A stretch of DNA of 64,000 nucleotides from Saprospiraceae bacterium (GTDB lineage: Bacteria; Bacteroidota; Bacteroidia; Chitinophagales; Saprospiraceae). The DNA lies in assembly GCA_022448945.1 (NCBI GenBank), contig JAKVCV010000001.1:627782-691781 (forward strand), in the 5' to 3' direction. Both the position numbers and the translations under genes were made by a program. A model generated the notes under the pieces. It saw nothing but the letters and a program-made list of their open reading frames with translations, did no database searches and was not told the DNA's origin. Positions 17,217 to 28,000 of this stretch are shown here, one piece after another (positions within the stretch are counted from its first letter, which is position 1; the number at the start of each line of letters is the position of its first letter).

Positions 17217-19781
17217 TTATTTGATAACATGAATTCTTTGATTGTATACACCTTCATTAGTAAGGATGGATATAAAGTATATATTTGACGGAAGTTTATC
17301 TGTCCTAATAGTATTATTTTGGGGATTTAAGTTATCAATATTATCAATTAATTGTCCAGTAGTTGTAAATATTCGAACTGAATGGATAATTGCTTTTTGG
17401 CTTATAATATGTAAGTTGCCATTTGTAGGATTTGGGAATACTTTAATATCTATATCGTTATTTATATTATTGATCGCTGTATTAGAAACAATAGTGATTA
17501 TACCAGATTGAGGATTAGTTCCAATTTCATTATTCTGATTGTCAATCAATCGGATGTTAGATATAGTAAATGGTGCTATTAGGTTGTTATTTGGGTTGTT
17601 TATTTTACCAATCCAAACATCATCTTTAATAGTAAATGAAATTCGTCCAATTTCACCATGGCCACTTATTGAAACTTTGTTTTTTCGACTAATTGCAAGG
17701 TCTAATGTGCCATACGCACTAAAGTCTTTTTGAATTTCAAGTAAATCCGTTCCAAGCCAAGAGTTGTTGAAACTTGCTGACAAGCTTCCAGATTCTATCA
17801 AAGAAGGATCATAGTTGATTGAAAAAGCGACACCATAAGCATTAGTGATTTGGTTGATTTGATCTCCTAAATGTATTGCAATAGAAACTGTATCTCCTGG
17901 TGTTGCAGTTGTTGATTGAACTAAAAAGGGAGCTGGGCCAAATAATGATGATATTGAAGATCTGTAATAGGATTGACCATAATTTTGTAGAATTGCATAT
18001 ATGTCGCTACTGTCTATTACTCCACTGCCATTACAATCTACGTATTTATGGTTGTACAATCCATTAATAGGTATCATGTTCCAGTTTTGTGCAGCATGTG
18101 CAGACCAATTGATTCCTGTATCTGTTCGCATAATACCAGCATCAGAATAGGCAAGTGCAATTGGAAGTAGGTCAAAGTTATTTGCAATTGTATTGTTATC
18201 AGTATCTCCTGGCCAAACACAGCCTGTAATTCCTACCGTTATAATAGATGAAATTGTATCTCCAGTTAAATCTGTGATTGTAAAAGTATAATTTCCTGGG
18301 CATAAGCCAGTAGGGGTAAGACCACTAATAGTTGAGTCAGACCATGTTATACTGGGTTGAGACCCACCATTGATAACAATAGTAATACTACCATTGCATC
18401 CTGATAATGTATCACAAAAAGAAGATGGAGACGATGATGCACTATAAGTAAAACCTGAATGGGTATTACATATACCATTATACCATGCAGTAATACCATG
18501 CTGATATTCAGCTACACAAGAATTCTTATATGTGATCCCATCACATCCGCAAACAGGGTAGTAAAATGTCGGACAGTTTAAATTTGTATCGATTTGGTTA
18601 GGATCATAACAATTCCCAGAAGTTGCAATATTACAACCTATAGTGAAGTCATGAATATAGTCTTTACCATTAGCATCTACTATTGTAACAGTATATAATT
18701 GATTAGGGCATAAATTTGAAACTGTAGGTCCTGAATTTTGGCCATTACTCCATAAATAACTATATGGATAGGGAGCATTAACTAGGGTAGAAGTGTCAAT
18801 TATGTTTTGAATGACATATATACCATCACAAATATTACATGATGAAGCATTAATTGGAGACCCCTGGACTTCAAAATGATTACTTTGGAGACCATTGCAG
18901 ATTCCTAAAGTATCCTTAACTTCAACAAGAATATTACATGTATCAGATATTTTAGTTAATGAATCAACAAAAAGCAAACTAAAATTATGGTATCCTAATT
19001 CGTTACAATCAAATGTATATGATGAAAAAATATTGTCATTATTGTCAATGATATAGGCTTTTGTAGAACCAACGAAAATCTGGTTAGTATTCAAATCTTG
19101 AGGGTATATAGTTGCATGTCCATAAACATCAAGAATGACGTCTAAATATTGAAAACATGACGGAATATCAGCGGGAGGTGTATTACAGCCAATAGAAAAT
19201 GAACTTACATAGTTATTGCCTAAACTATCTGTAGCAACAACATAATGATTTCCAGGACATAAGTTATTTTGACTACTAGTTAAAAAACTAGTGTCCTGAA
19301 AGCCGTTACTCCAACTGAAGAAGTGATATCCGCCAATTGAATTATATACATTAACTTCAGCAATACCATCACAAATAAGACAATTACTAGCATCTTGAAA
19401 AACTGAGTCTCCTAATATAGTTGAAGAAGGGTTAGGGGGGGCTTGGCCACATGATATGACTACAGAACTTGAAAATGTATTTTGGTTGCCATCTGTTATA
19501 TTTATGGTATATATGCCATTTGATTCTGATGATAAATTGAAATTTGCTAGAGCTAAAGAATTATTATTATAGTTATTGCTACCAACATTAAAAAAATAGG
19601 GTGGGTTGTTACTGACAATATTATTGTTACTATCCACTAAAGATAAGTATAGTGTACAAGTGCTATCAATAAATTGATTTACAGAGAAATTAGTTTGAGC
19701 AATCATGTGTTTTGATAATCCTAAACACAGAAAAGTCACAAAAACAATAAAATAGGATTTGAGATTAATTTTATGTACCAT
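17217..19781 (-). CDS. Large T9SS-exported multidomain protein (SprB-like, Kazal, dockerin-like, cohesin-like)
   Basis: An 854-residue exported protein with a signal peptide ending near MIAQ (residue 29). Three SprB-like repeats share a WSNG/WSDS strand followed by LCPGxxY and a TD-xx-G turn (around residues 155-200, 340-385 and 480-515). A Kazal module (CPTFYYPVCGCDGITYKNSC) lies near residue 405. Two Asp/Asn-rich calcium-loop segments (GDTDNN and VDCNGSGVIDSSD, about 525-605) look like a dockerin. A cohesin-like beta domain follows (GDTVSIAIHLGD onward, about 625-750). The C-terminus VFPNPTNGNLHI onward is a T9SS type A sorting domain. A surface adhesin or matrix protein is inferred; the exact partner is unknown. 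Confidence 0.82.
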   Translation of the reverse strand: MVHKINLKSYFIVFVTFLCLGLSKHMIAQTNFSVNQFIDSTCTLYLSLVDSNNNIVSNNPPYFFNVGSNNYNNNSLALANFNLSSESNGIYTINITDGNQNTFSSSVVISCGQAPPNPSSTILGDSVFQDASNCLICDGIAEVNVYNSIGGYHFFSWSNGFQDTSFLTSSQNNLCPGNHYVVATDSLGNNYVSSFSIGCNTPPADIPSCFQYLDVILDVYGHATIYPQDLNTNQIFVGSTKAYIIDNNDNIFSSYTFDCNELGYHNFSLLFVDSLTKISDTCNILVEVKDTLGICNGLQSNHFEVQGSPINASSCNICDGIYVIQNIIDTSTLVNAPYPYSYLWSNGQNSGPTVSNLCPNQLYTVTIVDANGKDYIHDFTIGCNIATSGNCYDPNQIDTNLNCPTFYYPVCGCDGITYKNSCVAEYQHGITAWYNGICNTHSGFTYSASSSPSSFCDTLSGCNGSITIVINGGSQPSITWSDSTISGLTPTGLCPGNYTFTITDLTGDTISSIITVGITGCVWPGDTDNNTIANNFDLLPIALAYSDAGIMRTDTGINWSAHAAQNWNMIPINGLYNHKYVDCNGSGVIDSSDIYAILQNYGQSYYRSSISSLFGPAPFLVQSTTATPGDTVSIAIHLGDQINQITNAYGVAFSINYDPSLIESGSLSASFNNSWLGTDLLEIQKDFSAYGTLDLAISRKNKVSISGHGEIGRISFTIKDDVWIGKINNPNNNLIAPFTISNIRLIDNQNNEIGTNPQSGIITIVSNTAINNINNDIDIKVFPNPTNGNLHIISQKAIIHSVRIFTTTGQLIDNIDNLNPQNNTIRTDKLPSNIYFISILTNEGVYNQRIHVIK

Positions 19782-20001
19782 TTGTTGTTATTTGTTGTTG
19801 CCCTAGATTTGTGTGTGTGAGCTATTTGTTATTTATCTAATATTCTTGATATTTTTATAATATGTTTTTGAATATAATCGTATGAATTCAAATTACTATT
19901 AAAACTTTTTTCATTAATGATAGGTATACCTACTAGAAAATAGATTTTATATACAGCCCACAATAAAGAACAATACAGTCCATCCAAAAATATATATTTG
20001 T

Positions 20002-20259
20002 TTATTCACAACATTTTCCTGCAATATATGAAATAACTCCAGATTGCTCTGCTATGCAATAATTATCATAAGTATTATCGTCACAACCACAAACTGGTTC
20101 ATAAATTTCTATACAAGTATCAATGTTGCTAATAAGACTTGTATCAATACAAATTTGATTTTGGCCTAAAGGACTAGACACGCAATTACTATTTTTATTA
20201 CATGAAAAAAATGCAATAGTTAGTAATGTAATTATTGGAATCGGCACTATTTTTTTCAT
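20002..20259 (-). CDS. Small Kazal-domain lipoprotein
   Basis: An 85-residue protein with a lipoprotein signal peptide (hydrophobic core PIITLLTIAFFSC, acylated Cys near residue 20). One Kazal-like module with six cysteines follows: the core YEPVCGCDDNTYDNYC matches the C-x-C...Y-x3-C signature of serine protease inhibitors. It would sit on the outer face of a membrane. It lies 220 bases upstream of the large Kazal-containing T9SS protein on the same strand, suggesting related roles. Inhibition of a protease is a family-based guess; the reactive-site loop is short. Confidence 0.75.
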   Translation of the reverse strand: MKKIVPIPIITLLTIAFFSCNKNSNCVSSPLGQNQICIDTSLISNIDTCIEIYEPVCGCDDNTYDNYCIAEQSGVISYIAGKCCE

Positions 20260-20437
20260 TGCAGTTCTTTTGATATATTTTACTTGGTAGTTTTTTACTC
20301 TACAAAATTGAAATAAAAGATGTATAATAAAAAATACAAATTATTACAATTATTTGATTAATTATATAAAAATATAATTTATAATATTTTAATATTGAGA
20401 CATTTATGTATTTTTATTTAAAATAAACTTTTATTTT

Positions 20438-23400
20438 TTAACTCAACATTTTATATTTTAACCCCAGTTTTTCTAGTTCAGATATAAATATACTGTCTGC
20501 ATTGATTCTTTTGTTATTGGAGTCAAGGTTTAAGATCAATTTGTTTTCAATGTCTAATAAATTAACAGAAAATTGTTGGTCACCTTTATGATTTTCACAG
20601 ATCTCATCAAGTTGATTAATTAATAGTGGTGTCAATTTTTGAACAGGAAGATTAATTGCAATGCCTTTTATTTTTGAACTTCCAACTTCATCCAATAACT
20701 GAACTTCTTCAATTCTGAGTTCAAAAAGGCTATCGTCTCTCCAGCTTTTTTGATATTTTCCTTTGATATAAATTACAGTATCTACTTCAAGTAGGTGCCT
20801 GTATTTTAGATAATTATCACCAAACAAACCAAATTCCATGATGGTACCTTCATAGTCTTCCAAAGCAATAAAGCCAAATAAATTTCCTTTTTTGCCTACC
20901 CGATGATTTACAGATGTTATAATACCTGCAATTGCAACGTCCTGATTTTTATATTCACTTAATCTGTTTATGGTTTTAGTAAACTTTGCAATTTCAAGTC
21001 GGTAATCGTCTAAAGGATGCCCACTAAGATAAATTCCCGTAACTTCCTTTTCTTTTTTAAGTTTCTCCATTAAACTCCATTCATTAATATTTTGAGTAGG
21101 AACTTTGGGTGGAGGCATAGTTTCATTAACAGAATCAGCACCAAAAAGTGAAAATTCCATTTCTGTTTTTTGTTTTTGATAAGCATTGCCATAACGGAGA
21201 ATTTGTTCAAGAAAAGTCATCTTCCCATCGATAGAAGTAAAATAGATAGAACGGTCTAATTCGAAATTATCAAAAGCGCCACCGAGTACAAGACTTTCAA
21301 AACAGCGTTTATTTGCAACGCGTAAATTTATCCTGGATACTAAATCGAAAATATCTTTGTAAGGTCCCGCTTCATTTTTTGAATTGAGTATTTCTTCAAC
21401 AGGTCCTTCTCCTACACCTTTTAATGCCGATAGTCCAAATCTGATCTTCCCTTCCTTATTTACTGAGAAATTCATTAAACTTTCATTGATGTCAGGTCCT
21501 AACACTTCAATGTTCTGATTTTTGCATTCCTGTAAGAAAAAATTGATTTTGCCAATATCACTTTTGTTATGGGTTAAGACTGATGCCATAAATTCAGCAG
21601 GATAATTTGCTTTAAGATAAGCAGTTTGAAACGCAATAAATGCATAACAAGTTGAATGAGATTTGTTAAAAGCATATGAGGCAAAAGCTTCCCAGTCTTT
21701 CCATACTTTGTCAAGTGATTTTTTATCATGACCACGTTCTGTTCCTCCAGAAATAAATTTAGGATACAATTCATCAATAATTTTCTTTTTCTTTTTACCC
21801 ATCCCTTTTCTTAATGCATCTGCCTCTCCCTTGGTAAAGCCTGCTAGTTTTTGAGAAAGAAGCATCACTTGTTCCTGATAAACAGTAATACCATATGTTT
21901 CTTCTAGCTGGTCTTTCATGTCTTCGATGTCATATTCAATAGGAGCGCGACCATGTTTTCTATCTATAAAAAGAGGGATATAAGCAATTGGCCCTGGCCG
22001 ATATAGAGCATTCATTGCAATTAGATCTGCAAATTTTGATGGTACAAGTTCACGCATATATTTTTGCATACCAGCAGATTCATACTGAAATACACCAATA
22101 GTCTCTCCTCTTTGGAAAAGTTCGTATGTTTTGGGATCATCTAACGGAATATCATCAGGCTGAATATCTATGTTTTGTGTTGCTTTTATAATTTTGCATG
22201 CATCTTTGATAATTGTAAGGGTTTTTAAACCTAAAAAATCCATTTTAAGTAGACCAGCATCTTCTGCAACACTATTGTCATATTGAGAAACTAGTAATTC
22301 GGAATCTTTTGCAACTGAAACCGGAACATAATTAGTGATATCATCAGGGGTAATTATTACACCGCAAGCATGGATTCCAGTATTTCTTATAGATCCTTCA
22401 AGTTTTTTGGCATTATTAATCATAACTCCAATATCACCTTTATCTTCTGCTAGTTTTCTGAATTCATAAGCTTTTACAAGTTCTTCAGAATTAAGTTTTC
22501 CTTTAAGTTTTTCATCTACATCATCTTTTGCAAGAATTTTGTTAAGGGTTACACTCAGATTGTCTGGCAGAATTTTCTTTATTTGAATAACTTCTGACAA
22601 TGGTACATTCATTACACGTCCAACATCCTGAAGTGAACTTCTTGCAGCCATTGAACCGTAGGTTATTATCTGAGCAACTTGATTTTTACCATATTTTTCA
22701 ATTACATAGTCCATCACTTTAGAACGTCCAACATCATCAAAATCGATATCTATATCTGGCATGGATATTCTTTCAGGATTGAGGAAACGTTCGAAAAGAA
22801 GGTCGTATTTTATGGGGTCTATATTTGTAATTCCAAGACAATATGCAACAGCAGATCCTGCAGCAGATCCTCTTCCTGGGCCCACAGATACTCCCATTTT
22901 CCTTGCTTCAGTTGTGAAATCCTGTACAATCAAAAAATAGCCAGGATATCCAGAATTTTTGATTACTTGTAATTCAAAATCCAATCGTTCAGAAATTTCA
23001 GGAGTAATTGTCCCATATCTTCTTTTTGCTCCTTGATAGCTCAATTCACGCAAGTAAGCATCTTGCGTATTAAATGCTTTGGGTAACGGGAAAGCAGGTA
23101 GTAAAATGTCGCGGGTAAGTGAGAGTTTATCAATCTTGTCATAAACTTCGATTGTATTGGCAATAGATTGTGGTACATCTGTAAAAATAGCATTCATTTG
23201 TTCTTGTGTCTTGAAAAAAAAGTCAGAACTTGAAAACTTGAATCTATTTGTGTCTTCTACTAAAGAACCCGTATTAATACACAGTAACATGTCATGAGCC
23301 TGCCAATCTTCTTCTTCCACATAATGGGCATCATTAGTAGCAATAACTTTTACGTTGTATTTTTTTGCAAAGCCTAAAAGCACCTGATTTACATCTTCCT

Positions 23401-24004
23401 GGCTAACTCCACTTAAAACCCTTTTGCCATTTTTAAAAATATCAAGATTATCTAAACCACGATGTCGTTGAATTTCAATATAATAATCATCACCAAATAT
23501 ATCTAGCCACCATTTGAGCAATTTTTCTGCTTTCTCAATATCTCCTTCAATAATAGCCTGCGGAATTTCAGCACCGATACAGCAACTTGTTACAATTAAT
23601 CCTTCATGATGTTTTAAAATCAACTCTTTGTCGATTCTTGGAAATTTACTGTAAAGACCTTCCATGAAACCATATGAGCATAATTTACATAAGTTTTCAT
23701 ATCCTTTCTGGTTTTTTGCAAGCATAAGCTGGTGGTAACGATTATCCCTTTCTCCTTTTGCTTTAGCAAATGATTGTTTATGCCGATCCTCTACAAGATA
23801 AAATTCACATCCAATTATAGGTTTGATACCATGTTTTTCAGCACTTGCTACAAATTTGAAAGCTCCAAACATATTACCATGGTCAGTTAGTGCAACTCCT
23901 TTCATGCCGTCGGAAGCAGCTTTTTGCATCAAGACATCTATGTTTGATGCACCGTCTAAAAGCGAAAATTGAGTATGTGAATGTAAGTGAACAAATTCGG
24001 GCAT
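20438..24004 (-). CDS. dnaE: DNA polymerase III subunit alpha
   Basis: A 1188-residue replicative polymerase of the DnaE1 class. The N-terminal PHP domain (HLHSHTQFSLLDG, TDHGNMFG, ATNDAHY) keeps metal-ligand residues that E. coli DnaE has lost, so proofreading or metal binding by PHP is possible. The palm carries GPGRGSAAGS and the catalytic PDIDIDFDD near residue 400. Fingers, HhH (GLSALKGVGEG) and an OB domain (VAIAGIITSVNHRVGKKGNLFGF) follow in order. EFSLFG between the HhH and OB regions resembles a sliding-clamp binding motif. It is a single gene, divergent from the TerB/DnaJ gene. Confidence 0.98.
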   Translation of the reverse strand: MPEFVHLHSHTQFSLLDGASNIDVLMQKAASDGMKGVALTDHGNMFGAFKFVASAEKHGIKPIIGCEFYLVEDRHKQSFAKAKGERDNRYHQLMLAKNQKGYENLCKLCSYGFMEGLYSKFPRIDKELILKHHEGLIVTSCCIGAEIPQAIIEGDIEKAEKLLKWWLDIFGDDYYIEIQRHRGLDNLDIFKNGKRVLSGVSQEDVNQVLLGFAKKYNVKVIATNDAHYVEEEDWQAHDMLLCINTGSLVEDTNRFKFSSSDFFFKTQEQMNAIFTDVPQSIANTIEVYDKIDKLSLTRDILLPAFPLPKAFNTQDAYLRELSYQGAKRRYGTITPEISERLDFELQVIKNSGYPGYFLIVQDFTTEARKMGVSVGPGRGSAAGSAVAYCLGITNIDPIKYDLLFERFLNPERISMPDIDIDFDDVGRSKVMDYVIEKYGKNQVAQIITYGSMAARSSLQDVGRVMNVPLSEVIQIKKILPDNLSVTLNKILAKDDVDEKLKGKLNSEELVKAYEFRKLAEDKGDIGVMINNAKKLEGSIRNTGIHACGVIITPDDITNYVPVSVAKDSELLVSQYDNSVAEDAGLLKMDFLGLKTLTIIKDACKIIKATQNIDIQPDDIPLDDPKTYELFQRGETIGVFQYESAGMQKYMRELVPSKFADLIAMNALYRPGPIAYIPLFIDRKHGRAPIEYDIEDMKDQLEETYGITVYQEQVMLLSQKLAGFTKGEADALRKGMGKKKKKIIDELYPKFISGGTERGHDKKSLDKVWKDWEAFASYAFNKSHSTCYAFIAFQTAYLKANYPAEFMASVLTHNKSDIGKINFFLQECKNQNIEVLGPDINESLMNFSVNKEGKIRFGLSALKGVGEGPVEEILNSKNEAGPYKDIFDLVSRINLRVANKRCFESLVLGGAFDNFELDRSIYFTSIDGKMTFLEQILRYGNAYQKQKTEMEFSLFGADSVNETMPPPKVPTQNINEWSLMEKLKKEKEVTGIYLSGHPLDDYRLEIAKFTKTINRLSEYKNQDVAIAGIITSVNHRVGKKGNLFGFIALEDYEGTIMEFGLFGDNYLKYRHLLEVDTVIYIKGKYQKSWRDDSLFELRIEEVQLLDEVGSSKIKGIAINLPVQKLTPLLINQLDEICENHKGDQQFSVNLLDIENKLILNLDSNNKRINADSIFISELEKLGLKYKMLS

Positions 24005-24315
24005 TTTAATTTTTATTTAGGATATGATAAAACAATAGGCTGATATCTTGAATATGTATGGAATATAAAATTGGAGTATTGTGAAATTTCATCTTGGTTT
24101 TGCAATATTAATTATATAAAAAATATATACTAACCATATTCTTCTTATTAATCTACAAGTTACGTTTTTTTTTGGTGATTTTTCGGATATAATCTGCTAA
24201 TTTCAAAGTCGTTTTATTCTCACACTAAAAGTGGTTTTCATTAGAATAGAAATATTTTATATCTTGGCCAAAAATATTGATAAACTAATAGTATTCTTAT
24301 TTTTTAAATTTGTTT
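24005..24315. other. Divergent intergenic region upstream of dnaE
   Basis: These 311 AT-rich bases separate dnaE from the TerB/DnaJ gene. A minus-strand TATTTTTG box (complement of 24269-24276) would give dnaE a long leader, but no -33 partner is visible. I see no RNA gene or coding sequence. Confidence 0.35.
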
Positions 24316-25065
24316 ATGCGAGAACTTAAATATTGGTTGTGGAAAATCGTTGGTGCTATTACAGGTGGTTCCTTCGCAGGATATATTGGACTTATTGTAG
24401 GCTTTCTTTTAGGGGCTGTTATTGATAAATTGCATAAGGATGGTGGGCAGTTATGGAGCAAAAAAAATGTCCACCAAAGTATTGAAACTGATGATTTTGT
24501 TATTGGAGCTATTTTTTTAGCTGCAGCAGTGGTGAAATCAGATGGCGTAATAGATGATTTGGAATTGAGTTATGTTCGTTCTTTCCTTATTGATCAGTTT
24601 GGAAGTCAGATAGTTGATGATTATTGGCATGTCTTAACAGATGCAGTAAATAAAAATTTAGACCTTAAGAAAACTACATTGCAAATCAGGAAAACCACTA
24701 CTTTTGAAACCAGATTACAGTTAATATATTTTCTTTTTGGTATTGCTAATGCAGACTACAAAATTGATGAAATTGAAGTAGCTACAGTCAAAGTTATTAG
24801 TATCCATCTAGGTATCAATGCTACTGAATTTAATTCTATAAAGGCTATGTTTTATAGTGAAATGGATGCTTACTATAAAATTTTAGGTATTGCTCCTTCA
24901 GCAAGTGATAATCAAGTTCGAGAAGCATATCATCATATGCTTCAAAAATATCATCCTGATAAATTAGCATACTTAGGAGAGGGTGTAGAGAAGGCTGCCA
25001 ATTTAAAGTTTCTGAAAGTTAAAGAAGCATATGATAGTATTAAATCTGAACGTGGTTTCAGATAA
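24316..25065 (+). CDS. TerB/DnaJ-domain membrane co-chaperone (DjlA-like)
   Basis: A 249-residue protein from the ATG at 24316; a TTG two codons earlier is less likely. A Gly-rich membrane segment (GAITGGSFAGYIGLIVGFLLG, about 12-35) anchors it. A TerB-like helical domain with paired acidic metal-site residues (KSDGVIDDLE, NADYKIDEIE) spans about 60-180. The C-terminal J domain carries the HPD triad in YHPDK near residue 216 and would stimulate DnaK ATPase. This is the DjlA layout. Its stop is only four bases from the end of the convergent CHAT gene. Confidence 0.9.
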   Translation: MRELKYWLWKIVGAITGGSFAGYIGLIVGFLLGAVIDKLHKDGGQLWSKKNVHQSIETDDFVIGAIFLAAAVVKSDGVIDDLELSYVRSFLIDQFGSQIVDDYWHVLTDAVNKNLDLKKTTLQIRKTTTFETRLQLIYFLFGIANADYKIDEIEVATVKVISIHLGINATEFNSIKAMFYSEMDAYYKILGIAPSASDNQVREAYHHMLQKYHPDKLAYLGEGVEKAANLKFLKVKEAYDSIKSERGFR

Positions 25066-25069
25066 TAAT

Positions 25070-28000
25070 TTATTTCCGTTTTAATTTACTCCATTTTAAA
25101 AAAATAAAAACAATAGCTACAAAGAATAAAGAGGTAATTAATAAGAACCAATATTTTTTTTGTAAAGGGATTAAGGCTTCAATAGGATTTGTATTTCCAT
25201 TCAAAACAAATGCACCCCAAAAGTATGGAGCTGATAGATTTTCATTGCCATGATAATCATTTAAATACTTTATTTTAGATAGTTGTAAAGCTTCATCTTT
25301 AGGCATTCCAGTTTTTAGGTTTATATAAAAATATTTCATTATTAATAAAGTTGACCAGTCGGACACAGACCATTTGCTAGTAACAATATTAGGGACGCCA
25401 GCATAGGTAAAACCACTTGCAACTCCAATAATGCCTTTTGCTTTTACCAATTTACCCATACCTGAATTGCAAGCACTTAAAACAGCCAATTCAGCATTTA
25501 GGTTCATTTCATATAATTCTCCAGCATTTAGAATTCCATCTTCATTACCTTCATTAGATAAGACTAATCCAGAGGATAATGGTGAAACATTATTGACCAG
25601 ACCATGTGTCGCGATATGTAAAATACTATATTGATTCGATTTTTGTTTGAATTTAACTTCTGAAGCATCATTGGCTATATGTGCTTGGTTGTCAAATAAG
25701 TCAGCAATTAGATAGGCTTCTTTTTCAGCACCAGGTAGTGGGCTTATAGCATCTCCATAACCTTTTTCTTTAATTATTGTTCCCATAGTTTCAAAATGGG
25801 GAGCCCATGTGGCTATTTGGTGATTTGCAAGCGTGTGAGTTATAGATTTACTTTTAACAAAGTCATGGGCAGAATGATTGTAACATATAGGATGATCATG
25901 AATCAAAAAATGGGAATTAGTATAAATATTATTATCATTTTTAGGATTTAATTTCTTCTTTGTAGGTAATACGCCAAATGGTATATAGTAGAGTTCAGCA
26001 TCAGGTGCTATAATAAGTTTTTTATTTTGGATGAAATTTGCAAGTTCACCAATTACACTATTGTAAAATTTATATCCAAACTTATAATACAAAAGAGCAT
26101 TATTTTCTTTTAGTGCATATTGTAGTGTTTTTACAGTAGAAGAAAGAGAGCTTTTTAAGTTTGTATACTGGCTTTTGATATCCTTTTTACTAATTGCTAG
26201 GACATATATAAAAGAATCTGTAGCTGTATATTCGAGAAACACTTCATTGTGATGCAGTGATTTTTGTAGATCGCTTAAGCTTGTTGTTTCGTTATTGTAT
26301 TTTAAAGCGTGATACTTAGGATACTTTGTTTTAAAAGCTTCTATAAGGTTTTTATGTTCTGTATTAACTACTGCTATAGCTTTTTTTAGTTCATTTATTT
26401 TTTGCAGATCTTTTGAATTACCTTGTTGGAGTTCATAAAATAATTGATCTTTTAAATTAGAAAGCTGAGTTTTTAAATTATTTTCTTTGTCTATTTCTTC
26501 TTTAGGAATTCCCTTTGCAGATTTTAGATCTTGGTATATTTCATAAGGTGTTCCGCTTTTTGATAGTTCAGCGAAGTTATAGGATTTTTCAAGATAGGAG
26601 TTGTCATTGGTTAATTGGTATAATTCGTTACAAACTACTACTGCATGTTGACTTAATTTGTCTGTGGCATGTTCCAATTGGTAGTCTGATCCCTCATTAA
26701 GATGGGTTTTTCGCATTTCTATTAATATTTTAGATGCGATTTCATAATTTTCCAATACTTTATCTAGCGCGCCTTTAGTATGAGCGTTTTTATTTTTTTC
26801 ATAAGTGATAATACCTTTAGTTGTTATAGCTTTAAGAATATTTATTGGGGCAGCTACTTTGTCAATATTGTCTACTAAAGATTCGTCGATTTCAATATTT
26901 TGAATTATCTGATCAACGTACGATATTGCTTTTTCAAAGGATTTTTCTTGAAGCGCAATCTGAGAAAGCATATGTTTTAATGATGCATATTTAGGATGAT
27001 GTTCATGGTAATATTTACTTATTAGTTTCTGCGCTGAAGCATAATATTTTTTTGAATTATTTATGTCCTTTGCATCAAAAAATAATTTACCTATCTCCAT
27101 TAATATTTCTATTTTTTTGTTTATCTGGTCATGATTATCGATTTTATGAATTAAAACTTCAGCATTCTTAAAAGATAAAAACACTAAATTCATATTAATA
27201 GATTTTTCAGGAATTTTATGTTTTAATAATCCATCTGGATGATGTTTTTTTACTTCTTTTTCCCAATCTTGTTTGCCAGAGGCTACACTTTTTTCATACC
27301 ATACAATGTTTTTATCTGAATCATCCAGTTTTTTTAAGATTTTACCATGATTTAAATAAGCTTGAAAAGCATAATCCCAGTCATCTGGAAAAGCTACTCC
27401 GTTTCTCCATACTGACAGCGCATTCAGATTATATTTAAGTGCAGTTTTATACTTTTTTTGTTTAAGATACATTGTAGCTAACATTGTTTCTATTTGGGGC
27501 TTCATGTCTATTCCTGTGTTATTATCCTCAATAGATTTTAATGTTTCATGAAAAAAAGCAATGGCTCGATCGTAATATTTTTGTTCGTAAAAAGCAATAC
27601 CTATTTCTGTTTTAAGAATGATATTTCTTAGAATAGAGTCTTTGAACATTGATAATTCTTTTGCAAGAATATTTTCATATCTTTTAGAAGCCTCTTCTGT
27701 ACTAAGATGTAAATCATTAATATCCCAAATTCTATGACTATGATGGAAATGATGTTCAATCTCAAGGACTGGTGGTATGTAATTATTTGTTATAGAATCT
27801 TTTTGCAAAACAACTTTTTCTTTATCGGCCAAGAGTGATGCGTTTAGCGCTAGTGAAAAACATTGAGCAGTTGTTCTCAATCTTTCAGTATTCTTTTCTT
27901 TTAAAGAATAAGGATACATTATCTTTTTTTTCATGTCAGCAATTCTAATCTCTTGAATATCATTTTCTGCAAGCCATTTCAAATCTTCAGTATTTAATAA

